DNA of 64,000 nt from Morinoia aosen (GCA_030386875.1 CM059559.1:69516392-69580391); one strand, 5' to 3'; shown: positions 12,230-22,190, numbered from the stretch's first letter. The notes: generated by a model from the letters alone, not told the origin. Numbers and translations are program-made.

Positions 12230-12485
12230 TTCTTCTTCTTCTTTATCGAGGATCCGGAGGGATCTTGAAAGTCGTTGGACTTCTTCAGCAGAAATCCGTG
12301 TAACCTGACAGCTTGTACTTTGGCAGCATAAGCAGGGTCAAGCAAATCCCCCAATACTGCAGCACTTTTCTCTTGAGTCATCAATATTGTGGGACCCCTC
12401 AAGCTGTTATCTGCAGAGGCTGACAGCTTATTGTCTCAAGATCACTTCATTAGAGACAGATATGACACAGTCAAATTCAGGACAT
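12230..12485 (-). other. 3' UTR and (GAA)n tail of element 1
   Basis: The 256 bases between the ORF2 stop and the TSD hold no coding frame of their own and end in about four GAA units (CTT on the plus strand, 12230-12244). Confidence 0.7.
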
Positions 12486-15400
12486 TTATAGAAGCTTACA
12501 TCTATTAGTAGCACCAAGGAAGTTCACCAAGGAGCGGAGAATTGCAAATTGTACACGGGATTGATATTCACCAAATCCTAAGACATTTTTCAGATTTAGT
12601 TCAAGATTAAATTTTACAAAAGGTAGACATAAATGGAGTCTGGCAGCCTCATATTGCGGACAGCTGAGTAAGAAGTGCTCAATGGTCTCTGGAACACCAC
12701 ACTCTGGGCAGAGAGGGCTTTGACACAGGTTAAATCTACTCAAATGAGAAAGAACACCAACATGACCAATTCTAAATCGGCTAATAATACACTGAAATTT
12801 TCGTGGCATGGCGTCACCCAATCTAAACTTTGGTCTACTACACAACTCATACATAAATCTCCCCTTTCCGGATCCCCTCACTTGATTTCCCCAACACTCG
12901 CTCCAGTAGTCCAACATTTTGCTTTTCAGTTGGCTAACCTGCTCCTCATAACTAAGATAAGTGAGTACTGATTTTGAGTTTTGGTGACCCATTTTTGCAC
13001 ATCGGTCCGCTATCTCATTTCCCATTATGCCTGAATGAGCAGGGATCCATTGTAACTGAATCTTGTTATTCGATTGAACAACCATTTTTTGAATTTTTTT
13101 ACTAAAGATCTCATAGGTGGGGTTAGTCAAGTTCAATATAATATCCAGGGAACATTTAGAATCAACAAAAATGACCACATTATGATTTGATAAGTTATCA
13201 ACCGTATAATTTACAGCCTGTAAAATTGCAAATAGCTCTGCTCCCACAATTGAGTGACCTGGGTTTAGGAGCCAAGAAGTACATATTTTTAGATGTGGTA
13301 CATACATAGCAGCGGATGCTGAACCTGATTGTAGCTTGGAGCCATCTGTGAAGATCCTATAGAAGTTACAAAATTTTGATGTTACATACTCTTCAAATTT
13401 ATGATCTACCTCAGCTGCAGAGAGAGATTTAACATCAGGAAATTCAACACACACATTAGATGAGATCTCAATACATGGAGAAGTGAAATATTCAATTTGG
13501 GATCCTGGAGGAAAAAAATTAAACTGAATCTTGCTCATTATTTCTACACGTTTTAGTGCAAGCTCACTTTTTGGAGGAGATCTAAATAGCTCAATTTTTG
13601 CTGGGAACTCATTGGGCTCAGCATCCGAGAAACTGCACCTCAAACACCACTTCAGGAACAAGAAATCAAGGTACAATCTCAGAGGCATAATGAATGCTTC
13701 AGCTTCCATTGAGGAAACTGGAGATGTTTTCCGTGCACCCAAGATAGATCGCAGAGCTGAATTTTGAATCACACCAAATAATTTCATACTACTTTCAGGT
13801 AGCTTTGTGAAGATTATATGTCCATACGTAAGTTTACTTCTAATGAATGATATATATACCTGTCGCAATAATTTTTGAGAAGATCCCCACGAGACGCCAG
13901 ACAATGCCCTGAGAACCTGCAGCCGTCTTTGACACTCTGTTTTAACACTTCGTATATGTGGTAAGAACGTAAGTTTAGGGGAGTCCAATGTTATTCCAAG
14001 TACACGCTGTTCATCAGTTTTATTTATTGGTTTAGAGTTTAATCTGAGGTTAATCAATGGTACATATTTTTTATGTGTAAAGATTTGATACTTCGTTTTA
14101 TCCACATTTATGGCAAGTTTCCACTTTTTCAGCCATTTCGTAAGGCAATTAAGGTAGTTCTGCATCGTTCTCTGGATCTCGATTGGGGATCTCCCACTTG
14201 CAACTATAGTCACATCGTCTGCATATGCAATGCATTGGATGCTCTCCATCTGAGGTAAATCATGAAGCATCACATTGAACAGCAGGGGGCTCAAGACTGC
14301 ACCTTGGGGCAAACCACAAGCAAGAATTTTGCCAGATGAGACAGCATCTGCCACCCTTACCTTAACACACCTATTGCTTAAATATGATCGTAGCCATAAG
14401 ACCATACGAATGTCACAACCAATATTTATTAGCTTATGCAATAGTCCAGCATGCCACACAATATCATATGCATTTTCCAAATCTATATAAACAATCAAAC
14501 AATAAGCTTTTTTGAAGAAGGCCTGTGAGATACAGTTTTTAATTAGAGCAAGAGCATCATATGTAGATCGCTTTCTACGGAACCCTGTTTGATAACAAGA
14601 GAAAACTTTATTTTTTTCCAAAAAATAATCAAGCCTGCGTTTAACAATTTGTTCCATGATTTTTGAGAAACATGATAGCAAAGTGATGGGTCGATACCCA
14701 CTGGGAATCGAATGATCTCTTTTAGGCTTCTTTATTGGACATATAATCCCCAACTTCCATGCTTCTGGGAAATAACCACTAGAGTAACTTTTGTTGAATA
14801 AATAGATTACATGTTCCAGAAATGAATATGGTGCTTTGGTGAAAAAAGCATAAGGAACTTCGTCAAAACCAGGGCTAGTATTTTTTGCATGTTTTAAACT
14901 TTTCTGGAATTCGTGCAGTTCAATTTGAGAGTTTAGATATGTATCTTCTACCTGTACTGCTGCTAAATTTGAGATGGTATTTTCGATTGTTTCAGAAAAT
15001 TCATCACCTAATTTTATCTCGTGTCGACAAAAATGGGCCAGTAATAATTGAGCTTTGTCTGCTGTGCTGTCAGCTATGTCACCAACAGTTGGGCGTGGAT
15101 TCACATAACTGCCCCTCATGGAGCGTATTAGCCTCCAAACATTACCAACACCAGTGTTGGAGTCCAGAGTGCTTACATAACTAGTCCAGCTTTTAATTTT
15201 CTTTTGCTTAATGATTTCTTTGGCTTTGGTTTCACATGCCTTGTACAGATGTAGATTTTCTGCCGTGGGATATTTTGATAACTTGTTGCGTGCTTTCCTT
15301 CGCTGTGCTACAGCCAAAGCGCACTCTCTGTCCCACCATGGTGTCCTCCTCCTAGCTCCCCAAGCTGGGGAAGATTTGGGGATGTACTTGTTAGCTGCAT

Positions 15401-16271
15401 CCTGTAAAGATTTTGTCAACAGTGCATTTAGATCATCAACTGAAAGATTCATTATCTGACTTGTATGGATTTGTGATAGTTTTTCTCTGAATCCAACCCA
15501 GTTTGCATTTTTAATAATCCATCTACAGAGATGGTTTTCAGATTTTTGTATTACAGTACCAAAAGTACATTCAATGGGATAATGGTCACTCCCAAGGTCT
15601 GCACCTCTCTGAAGAGACCCACAAGCAAGGAGAGTTGGAGGGACAATGCACAAGTCTAATGTGGAACTTGTCCCTACTCGAGCGTCTATGTAAGTGGGTA
15701 AGTTGGGAGGGTTGAGTATTCCGAGAGAGTTCTCATCTAGAAGTTTACAGAGATTCTTTCCCGAAGCATTCAGTCGGCCTTTAAAGTCCCACAAAGGCGC
15801 ATGAGCATTCACATCACCAATGAATATAAACAAATCACTCATCTGAACATAATAATGATAAAATTCTTCATAAGTAATACATGCATTAGGATTGTAAATA
15901 TTACATATATCAATATAACCAAAGGAACAGAACACTTTAATTGATGCAATCTCTAATCTACCATTTAAATAACTATCTATATTATTCACAGAAAAATTAA
16001 TATCATTTCTAATAATGAAACATAATCCACCTTTGGCTCCATCATTCCTATGGGACCACACACACTCATAGCCTAAAAATTTAGGCTCCTTAGTTTTGAT
16101 AAATGTCTCACATAAACACAGTACATCAGGTTTCTTAGTATATAGATAGAGTTTCACTTCTGACAATTTAGAAGATAGACCATTACAATTTAGTTGATAA
16201 ACAAGAAGATTTTTTTCCAAAGCACCACTTCTTTTGGTTTTCTGATCACAGATTTTAAAGTTACGCATCAT
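12486..16271 (-). CDS. Non-LTR retrotransposon ORF2: endonuclease, reverse transcriptase, RNase H
   Basis: The 1,261-residue polyprotein carries out target-primed reverse transcription. Residues about 24-235 are an APE-type endonuclease (QLNCNGL, ETF, GDVNAHAPLWD, SDHYPIE). The reverse transcriptase core follows at about 470-740, with GYRPITLLSCFSK, DLENAYDIVW, GLPQGAVLSPLLFN and the catalytic AYADD near residue 682. RNase H begins about residue 970 (FTDGSK, GAELFAI, DSKCS, WIPAHSG...NEIAD). A terminal CCHC zinc knuckle (CPECG...HFLLSC) lies near 1185. Its ATG overlaps the ORF1 stop as ATGA, suggesting coupled re-initiation. No stop or frameshift is present and all catalytic motifs are intact. 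The family assignment is firm; activity is inferred. Confidence 0.95.
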   Translation of the reverse strand: MMRNFKICDQKTKRSGALEKNLLVYQLNCNGLSSKLSEVKLYLYTKKPDVLCLCETFIKTKEPKFLGYECVWSHRNDGAKGGLCFIIRNDINFSVNNIDSYLNGRLEIASIKVFCSFGYIDICNIYNPNACITYEEFYHYYVQMSDLFIFIGDVNAHAPLWDFKGRLNASGKNLCKLLDENSLGILNPPNLPTYIDARVGTSSTLDLCIVPPTLLACGSLQRGADLGSDHYPIECTFGTVIQKSENHLCRWIIKNANWVGFREKLSQIHTSQIMNLSVDDLNALLTKSLQDAANKYIPKSSPAWGARRRTPWWDRECALAVAQRRKARNKLSKYPTAENLHLYKACETKAKEIIKQKKIKSWTSYVSTLDSNTGVGNVWRLIRSMRGSYVNPRPTVGDIADSTADKAQLLLAHFCRHEIKLGDEFSETIENTISNLAAVQVEDTYLNSQIELHEFQKSLKHAKNTSPGFDEVPYAFFTKAPYSFLEHVIYLFNKSYSSGYFPEAWKLGIICPIKKPKRDHSIPSGYRPITLLSCFSKIMEQIVKRRLDYFLEKNKVFSCYQTGFRRKRSTYDALALIKNCISQAFFKKAYCLIVYIDLENAYDIVWHAGLLHKLINIGCDIRMVLWLRSYLSNRCVKVRVADAVSSGKILACGLPQGAVLSPLLFNVMLHDLPQMESIQCIAYADDVTIVASGRSPIEIQRTMQNYLNCLTKWLKKWKLAINVDKTKYQIFTHKKYVPLINLRLNSKPINKTDEQRVLGITLDSPKLTFLPHIRSVKTECQRRLQVLRALSGVSWGSSQKLLRQVYISFIRSKLTYGHIIFTKLPESSMKLFGVIQNSALRSILGARKTSPVSSMEAEAFIMPLRLYLDFLFLKWCLRCSFSDAEPNEFPAKIELFRSPPKSELALKRVEIMSKIQFNFFPPGSQIEYFTSPCIEISSNVCVEFPDVKSLSAAEVDHKFEEYVTSKFCNFYRIFTDGSKLQSGSASAAMYVPHLKICTSWLLNPGHSIVGAELFAILQAVNYTVDNLSNHNVVIFVDSKCSLDIILNLTNPTYEIFSKKIQKMVVQSNNKIQLQWIPAHSGIMGNEIADRCAKMGHQNSKSVLTYLSYEEQVSQLKSKMLDYWSECWGNQVRGSGKGRFMYELCSRPKFRLGDAMPRKFQCIISRFRIGHVGVLSHLSRFNLCQSPLCPECGVPETIEHFLLSCPQYEAARLHLCLPFVKFNLELNLKNVLGFGEYQSRVQFAILRSLVNFLGATNRCKLL

Positions 16272-18049
16272 TTCTTTCTTGGAATTGCTCCCAATCTTTT
16301 GTTTCCTTTAGCATGAGAAAGAGGAATTTTGGAGGGGGTTTTAGAATTTTTTTCCAAAACAGTCTCACCTTTATTTTGAGATTTTACATTACTATGATAT
16401 TCGCTGAGTAGCTGTGCTCCAATTTTTTGGCCAAGATGGTTTCTTATCATTCCCAACAGCAGAAGATTCCTCTCACGCTTGTTTTCATGGTTCAAGTTAG
16501 ATGAAAATGCTTCCATCATGAATTTACCCAGGCGGAAGAAGAAATCCTCAAACATAGTTTGTACCTGGGACTCAATTTTCTTCAGCACTACTTGTATTGG
16601 ATCTTCGTTGGTGACCATTGTTTCTTGCGAAGGCTGACGATCATTAAAATGAGAGGCTAGTACATTCTGCTTAGGCTGGTTGGGTTTGACCTGGGGAATC
16701 CTTCTTGGTATGTAGTAGGACCCTTGAGATTGGTGTACATCAGCTGGAACAGTCACTTGTTTTGGTTGTGTGGTTTTCAGAGATGCAGCATATGTTTTTT
16801 CATTAATCCTTGATTCTGGAATTTGCATTTTTTCTTGCGTAGGGGCAGTTTTTTCCTTGGTCCATTGATTCAGTTGAGAACTTGGCTCATTGTAGGTGGT
16901 TTTGGCTCTTTGCGAGATAGATTCTAGACTATCTGTGGTCTCATATATGATTTGCCTTCGAGCCTCTGAAAAGGAGACGCCTTCTTTCATCAGTGTTTGT
17001 ATTTGAACAGCATTTTGAATATATGGGCATTCTCTAGAGCTGGCCACATGATTTCCCTTGCAGTTAGCACAGAAGGGAGTGGGGGCACTACACTTGTCTT
17101 TTGAATGGCCTCCACCACAGATAAGGCACCTTTCAACAGATGTACACCCAGTAGCAAAATGTCCATGACGTTGGCATTTATAACATCGGATAGGTGGAGG
17201 TGAATACGGATTGACCTTGAAATTCATGTATTCTATTTTAAGTTGTTTTGGGAGATCACTGCCTTGAAATTGTACTTTTACACTGAGGGAATCCTCTTTT
17301 TTTCCATTAGAGAATTTTGGCAGTCTGACCATGTTGATAACTTTGGCATTTTCACAGCTGGCAATTGGGATAAGCTCATTTAAATTTACATCATAGTCAA
17401 TTGGTCTAATAACCCCAAAGGTAGATTGTGAGGATTCTGAGCGTGGTTTATAGCAACTAACTGCAAATTTTCCAACGCTGTTAATTTTCAACAGTCTTGT
17501 TATTTCTTCTTCGGTAGTCTCTTTGAATTCAACTGCAATCAGGTTTCGTCGTTTGTTCACTCTTACCTCTTTAATGTAGTCATAGTTCAGTATTTGTTTC
17601 AGTCCTTGAGCCAGTCCAAATGGGTCATAGGTCATTTTTTTCTTGTTTGCTCCAAGTAATTCATTGCTTGACTCCTGTAGTTGAGTGATCAGCAAGGTAC
17701 ACATTTTCTGTTTGGATGCCATTGTTTTATTAGTTGGGTAAATCTTTTTTGGTTCAAGTGGAGACTGAGTAGTTTTACGCGTCTTTTTTGATGTGTCACA
17801 ATCGGAGTTTGAGCTTGAGAGGCTTACACTGGTTCTTTCTCTTTTTTTTGATGGGATGTTCTCCTTGAACCAAGTCCCTTGTATTACAGATTCATTAATT
17901 TCTTCAGTACTCATTGTTTTCTCTTCGTCGGTTTGCTCTTCTTCACTGGCAGGATTGGCGGCTAGCAACAGCTCTTCTTCGATTTCAGAGCAGGGATCTT
18001 CTGACTCTCTCAAATCACTAAACCGATTTGCCAATGGCAGTTCGGCCAT
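16268..18049 (-). CDS. Non-LTR retrotransposon ORF1: gag-like nucleic-acid-binding protein
   Basis: The ORF1 product packages element RNA. The start chosen is the first ATG, at 18049 (protein begins MAELPLANRF), giving 593 residues; the frame is open further upstream, but only through a non-ATG codon at 18106. An acidic, Ser-rich N-terminus is followed by a folded RRM-like region and then three CCHC-type knuckles at about residues 288-345: CYKCQRHGHFATGC, CLICGGGHSKDKC and CANCKGNHVASSREC. The C-terminal third is Gln/Lys/Pro-rich. The TGA stop (16268-16270) overlaps the ORF2 ATG. Gag identity rests on the knuckle triplet and its position before ORF2. The frame is intact. Confidence 0.9.
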   Translation of the reverse strand: MAELPLANRFSDLRESEDPCSEIEEELLLAANPASEEEQTDEEKTMSTEEINESVIQGTWFKENIPSKKRERTSVSLSSSNSDCDTSKKTRKTTQSPLEPKKIYPTNKTMASKQKMCTLLITQLQESSNELLGANKKKMTYDPFGLAQGLKQILNYDYIKEVRVNKRRNLIAVEFKETTEEEITRLLKINSVGKFAVSCYKPRSESSQSTFGVIRPIDYDVNLNELIPIASCENAKVINMVRLPKFSNGKKEDSLSVKVQFQGSDLPKQLKIEYMNFKVNPYSPPPIRCYKCQRHGHFATGCTSVERCLICGGGHSKDKCSAPTPFCANCKGNHVASSRECPYIQNAVQIQTLMKEGVSFSEARRQIIYETTDSLESISQRAKTTYNEPSSQLNQWTKEKTAPTQEKMQIPESRINEKTYAASLKTTQPKQVTVPADVHQSQGSYYIPRRIPQVKPNQPKQNVLASHFNDRQPSQETMVTNEDPIQVVLKKIESQVQTMFEDFFFRLGKFMMEAFSSNLNHENKRERNLLLLGMIRNHLGQKIGAQLLSEYHSNVKSQNKGETVLEKNSKTPSKIPLSHAKGNKRLGAIPRKK

Positions 18050-18413
18050 TTCAGATTTTAAAGGTAGCCCCAGAAAGGGGCCACCAACACAGAGTATTAT
18101 AAACAATCAGCAGGGCAGAAGTAGAAATTATAAAAAAAGGTAAACAATTACAATATATATATATATATGATTACAGTATAACGTGGTCAGGGGGACGGTG
18201 AAGAATCCAAACAATTAGTCACACCACCTTCCGCACCCCCTCCCACCCCAACCGAATTACCACACCACCTCAGATGGAGAGGAGAGAGCCGGTTGCGCGT
18301 GGAATGGAAAATAATGAATGTTACTAGGATTAATTTTGGAATTACTTTTATCTTTTCACAGGAGCTTGGCACGATACAGTCTTATCTCAACGAACGCAAC
18401 TGTCTCTCTCCCT
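18050..18413 (-). promoter_or_regulatory. 5' UTR of element 1, likely internal promoter region
   Basis: This 364-base leader lies between the 5' TSD and the ORF1 ATG. Non-LTR elements of this type usually start transcription from an internal promoter at their first bases. The sense strand starts GGGAGAGAGACAGTTGCG. An (AT)9 microsatellite lies at 18152-18169. No specific core-promoter element was identified. Confidence 0.45.
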
Positions 18414-18425
18414 GCCAGTGTCCCG
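18414..18425. repeat. Target-site duplication of element 1, 5' side
   Basis: TGCCAGTGTCCC, the second exact copy; it fixes the 5' end of the element at 18413. Confidence 0.8.
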
Positions 18426-18572
18426 AAATGCGCTAGAACGTTATATAAGCTGTTAATATCGTTATGGTACTGTCATACGCAAGTGCGGACAGCAAAAGAC
18501 CTGTGAGAAGTATAAAAAATACTAGCTTGAATATATTTTTACACTCATATATTTTATAAAATTGGAAGTCAA

Positions 18573-18902
18573 CTCTTGTTTGCTGTGAGATGTAAGTCAT
18601 TGAGTGTGAACAGACGTACATGGAGGTGGAATGAGAATAATAACAGATTATGTCGGCAGCGTAATAGTGGAATGGAGGAAACAATTGAGCATTTTGTGGT
18701 GGAATATAGAAAGTATGAGCAAGAGAGAGAAAGTTTCATGAATGTGGTGTTTGAGCAGTATGGAGAGAATGAGTGGTATGCCAGATGTGCTGAAGATGAT
18801 TGCGGTATGAGCTGTCTTGCTGGATTGGATTAGGAGGGTAATTTGAGTATCATTGAAGCCATGAAAATGTTTCTTGTGCGTGCCTGGAGGAAGAGACAGT
18901 GA
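18573..18902 (+). pseudogene. C-terminal relic of another non-LTR retrotransposon ORF2
   Basis: The frame reads WRWNENNNRLC, then METIEHF-type residues (EETIEHFVVEYRKYEQE), then EAMKMFLVRAWRKR. This is the usual C-terminal end of arthropod non-LTR ORF2 proteins downstream of the reverse transcriptase. An in-frame TAG at 18831-18833 interrupts it, and two ligands of the expected CCHC knuckle are replaced (Arg and Tyr for Cys). It is a 5'-truncated, decayed copy in the opposite orientation to element 1, which inserted about 150 bp away. The clade is not determined. Confidence 0.7.
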
Positions 18903-19155
18903 CTGGAATGAGCCAGTCAGGGGGAGTGGGTCGTAATGACCCAATATGCTTGGGGATGGTGTTTTGACACACTGGTTATCCCAGTGATGCCGTCCAATGG
19001 CAGCTTGTGACAAGGATTGGTAGATCCTGAGTAGTTTAGTGGACAAGTCTGGTAACAGGCGCTGAACTCTTTGTGTGAAAATTGTGGAGGGAATTGTAGG
19101 CCGTTACAAAGGCCCCGACGCTGCCGGCCCTCAATTTCAAGTTCAAGTTCAAGTA
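18903..19155 (+). mobile_element. 3' UTR of the non-LTR relic, ending in a TTCAAG repeat
   Basis: This follows the relic stop codon and ends GCTGCCGGCCCTCAA followed by three TTCAAG-like units (19131-19155), a simple-sequence tail. It defines the probable 3' end of the truncated insertion. Confidence 0.55.
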
Positions 19156-19600
19156 CACATATTGTTTGGATATATGGCTATCAGGGGCACTGAAAACTTT
19201 AAACCTTTTTATTTTTAATTAATACGTATTTATTTGCATGTTATTCATTAGTTCACAAAAAACAATAAATCCAGTAACTAATTGAAAACATCACAGAAGA
19301 AACTGAAAATTAATCTACTAAAACCATTTTAGTACCTATGATTCACAGAAAAAAGTTTATTCATTATTATTTTCCATTTCCAATTGTATTGGATCTATTT
19401 TTACAATATTTTGGGTTTCACATACACGTGTACGGATGTACTCAAGCATAAAGAGCCAACTTAATGAAAACGACCAAATACAGCCCATCGGGAGTTCTAT
19501 TACTGCATAATTTCTTCAGGTAGTTCTTTCATATGATAAAATTGTATTGAATGTAATAAAATTAGAAATACAAATATTGAAATTTTCGTGGTCCTCATGC
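19156..19600. other. AT-rich sequence, nothing recognised
   Basis: No coding frame, repeat or terminal structure was recognised between the non-LTR tail and the dispersed repeat copy. Confidence 0.4.
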
Positions 19601-19604
19601 TTAT

Positions 19605-19950
19605 ATATATGTATATTTATTTTTTTCGTGCTTCCTTAAAATGAAATTTTTAACATCTTCCGAAAGAAATGATTCTAATATTATTTCTTGGCGTCAAGAA
19701 CTGCGAAGTTTTATGTCATGTATATGTAAACTGTCAAAAGTGTTCTCAACCCAAAATGAAAATACATCGTCCAGGAAATTATGTTGTCTCTTATAATTAT
19801 TACATGTATCATCAAATGAAGACTTACTAGGGAGCACGTTATAATTATCATTACGTGTATTATCAAATGTAGATTAAGCAAGATTAGGATTACATTGCCC
19901 TCAATCATTTATTTTCGACTAGAGACATGAGTATTACAATATTCGTGTAC
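19605..19950 (-). repeat. Dispersed repeat, copy 1 (shared with 60.5 kb and partly 50.1 kb)
   Basis: On the minus strand this matches 60470-60800 at high identity, including blocks such as AGGGCAATGTA, CTTGCTTAATCTACATTTG, TTTTGACAGTTTACAT and TTTTAAGGAAGCA. This copy contains an internal partial duplication of about 50 bp absent from the 60-kb copy. Both copies end in a TA-rich microsatellite. There are no coding frames. The class is unknown; a non-autonomous retroposon is the simplest reading. Confidence 0.7.
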
Positions 19951-20054
19951 TACTCATCTAAGTACATTAAATTTAAGATATTTTAAAAGCCAATGATGGT
20001 CCAATCCTTCTCCCTGTAATTTCTCCGCTGACAAGACTCTTAATTAAAGAGATC

Positions 20055-21180
20055 CACGTCGCAGTTGGCAATCTCGGAAGTGAGAGCATTTTAGCTGCTC
20101 TACGTAAGAGATACTGGGTTGTAAGAGCGAATTCCTTGACTCGCAAGGTTGTCATCGAATGCTTCCAGTGTCGAAAACTGCAATCAAAACCTCATGATCA
20201 GCTGATGTCTCAGCTTCCAGAAGCTCAAGTGAGCGGAGACTCTCTTCCTTTCACCAACACGGGTGTAGATTTCTTCGGCCCGTTCTACGTTGCCCAAGGA
20301 AGGAAAACTGAGAAAATGTACGGAGTTATTTTCTCGTGCCTGGCCAGCAGAGCTTTTCATTCGGAAATTGCAAGTTCTCTGTCCAGAGATTCGTTCATCT
20401 GTGCTTTGACACGCTTCCTTTGCCGGAGAGGTAAAATAACCTCCTTCATCAACGACCACTGAACGATCTTCGTTTCAGGCAACAAGGAACTAAAAAAACA
20501 TATTGAAGAATGGAATAGTTCCGTGGTGGAAATTAGTTGAGGCAACGAAACATCTCTTGGGTCTCTGATCCTCCTAGTGCCTCTAACTTCGGTGTAGTAT
20601 ATGAAAGAGAAATACGAACTGTCTGGAAAATACTAACGTCACTCTTGAATGAGCAGCACATCAAACTAACACCTTTGCACTTTGATGTGCGAAGTAGAAT
20701 CAATCATGAACGGTCGTCCCTTGACCGCAATTTCAGACGACCTCACGGATGCGGCAGCGCTTACCCCCGACCAGTTGCTGCTTTTGAATTCCGGCCTAAC
20801 TTACCCGCCTGGGCTCTTCAAAAAGGAAGAAAACTACGGCCGGAGATTGTGGCGTCAAGTGCAGTATTTGGCTAACCTATTTTGAACAAGATGGAAAAGA
20901 AATTATCTTTGAAGATGCAGGAACGACAAAAATGGTAAGTTTCAAGAAAATCGAACGCGTGTGGCGACCTGGTGCTCGTAGCCGATGTTCAATTGCTTAG
21001 AAGCCAATGGCCTTTAGGTAGAATTGTTGATGTTAATAAGGATAAATTTGGATTCGTCCCAACAGCGAAAATAAAGATCCCTAAAATTCGAGGAAAATCC
21101 TCGAATAGCTCGGAAATAATTTCATTGTTCGTCCTATTTCTAAGCTCATTTTTTCCCGCTGTAATAATGTGTTGAAAAAT
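20055..21180 (+). pseudogene. BEL/Pao retrotransposon polymerase relic (integrase to C-terminus)
   Basis: The sequence reads through the C-terminal part of a BEL/Pao pol in several frames. It includes an H2C2 zinc-binding region (LRKRYW...CFQC, near 20090-20175), the integrase core start (TGVDFFGPF, 20265), the second catalytic-Asp region where a TGA stop interrupts at about 20459, a MNGRPLT block near 20710, and the terminal DLVLVAD...WPLGRIVDV segment near 20970. At least one stop and several frameshifts make it non-functional. Gag, protease and reverse transcriptase regions are absent from this window. The family assignment is confident; the 5' boundary is approximate. Confidence 0.8.
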
Positions 21181-21206
21181 TTAGTATCTTGGATTTTAGG
21201 CACTGG

Positions 21207-21557
21207 TGTTGCCGCAGACAAAGCAGCGCGACCTTTATGTTCAAATCGATTTGACTTCGTTGTCTCTTTGCCTGTGCTTGTACCACAGTATACATAAGAC
21301 TTGTACTTCGCATTAGTTAGCGCAGGGATCGGTCGCCTAAGCCGGTGTTGCACCTGCTGCACTTCGGTCGAGGCGTCTGTCTCGCTGTACGGTAGCTATT
21401 TTTATTCAATTTCTCTTATTTGCTCTTTGTTCATGTATTGCATATGCGCTTGTGTAAACTTTGTGTATCCCTTTCCAGACCAATATTTATGACCTGTTTG
21501 TGGGACCTATAAACGAGTGCTACTACTCGTGTTTGAAAAGCATTGTAGAACGTAACA
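21207..21557 (+). repeat. Possible 3' LTR of the BEL/Pao relic
   Basis: A 351-bp segment directly downstream of the pol relic starts TGTTGCCGC and ends CGTAACA, the TG...CA form of LTRs. A TATAAA-like motif lies near 21508. No second LTR is in the window to compare, and no clear polypurine tract precedes it, so this rests on position and termini only. Confidence 0.35.
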
Positions 21558-21626
21558 GGTCGTGGAGTACGGGAGATGCGAAGTCGCACGACCTGACAAA
21601 ATCATGACTTCAATGCTTTCCCGGGT

Positions 21627-22080
21627 TTTAGTGCTATCGAGATAAAATTGGTATCAAAAGAAACAGAAATATATTCCCCAGAAATATATTACCCAAAATT
21701 TGAGAAGTGAAAAATTCGAAAATGGAAGAAATTTTTTTTGAGGAAAAGTGAGAAAACTTCGTCCGTTTTCGAATTTTTCACTTTTTCTCATTTTTTCGAA
21801 AATTCAGAAAAACTTCACGTCACTTTGTGGGGAATATATTTCTGTTTCTTTTGTTACCAATTTTATCTCGATAGCACTAAAATTGATTGAGTTCGTTGAT
21901 TTTCCCCACAACCCCCCCATTTTACGGTTTTCTTTGCATAACTCGTTTTCTACGGGGAAAATGAGAAAAGTCCTCGAGGTAAACACTAAATATTTTTCAA
22001 TTTAACATCTGTACACCAATTTTGAATTTGATCGGACAAGTAGTTTAGGAGTTTTAAAAATGGGATAATGCTCCCCTTAA
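21627..22080. repeat. Foldback element remnant ending at TTAA
   Basis: The blocks at 21627-21684 and 21828-21886 are inverted copies, including TGCTATCGAGATAAAATTGG and GAAACAGAAATATATTCCCC. The right edge reads GCTCCCC followed by TTAA (22077-22080), resembling the right end of the TTAA element at 33673-35530 (GATCCCC then TTAA). A matching left terminus was not found, so it may be truncated. Confidence 0.45.
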
Positions 22081-22190
22081 ACTACTTAACTTGGTCCTTG
22101 TGACTCTTAAACTACTTGGTCCTTGTGACTCTTAAACTACTTGGTCCTTGTGACTCTTAAACTTTTCGGTCCTTGTGACCCTTAAACTAT
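22081..22190. repeat. Four-copy 25-bp tandem repeat
   Basis: Units of ACTACTTGGTCCTTGTGACT plus CTTAA repeat at 22081, 22111, 22136 and 22161; the first unit carries a small insertion and the last is diverged. It starts exactly at the TTAA edge of the foldback remnant. Confidence 0.85.

Larger units (their letters stand above)
12230..18413 (-). mobile_element. Complete I-group non-LTR retrotransposon, 6,184 bp (element 1)
   Basis: The 12-bp sequence TGCCAGTGTCCC occurs at 12218-12229 and 18414-18425, immediately flanking the element. In sense orientation (minus strand) the order is a roughly 364-base 5' UTR, gag-like ORF1, ORF2 with endonuclease, reverse transcriptase and RNase H, a 256-base 3' UTR, and a (GAA)n tail (plus strand CTT repeats, 12230-12244) directly abutting the TSD. 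A 12-bp TSD, two ORFs, an RNase H domain and a simple-repeat tail fit the I group of non-LTR elements. Both ORFs are uninterrupted, so the copy looks recent and possibly competent. Clade placement within the I group is inferred from domain order only. Confidence 0.85.

Noticed and set aside
12118-12402. 94-codon minus-strand frame
   Set aside because: It begins in the 3' UTR of element 1, crosses the (GAA)n tail (giving a poly-Lys run) and continues through the TSD into flanking DNA.
18050-18106. Upstream extension of element 1 ORF1
   Set aside because: The added 19 codons begin at a TTG, not ATG; the ATG at 18049 is the natural start for a eukaryotic mRNA.
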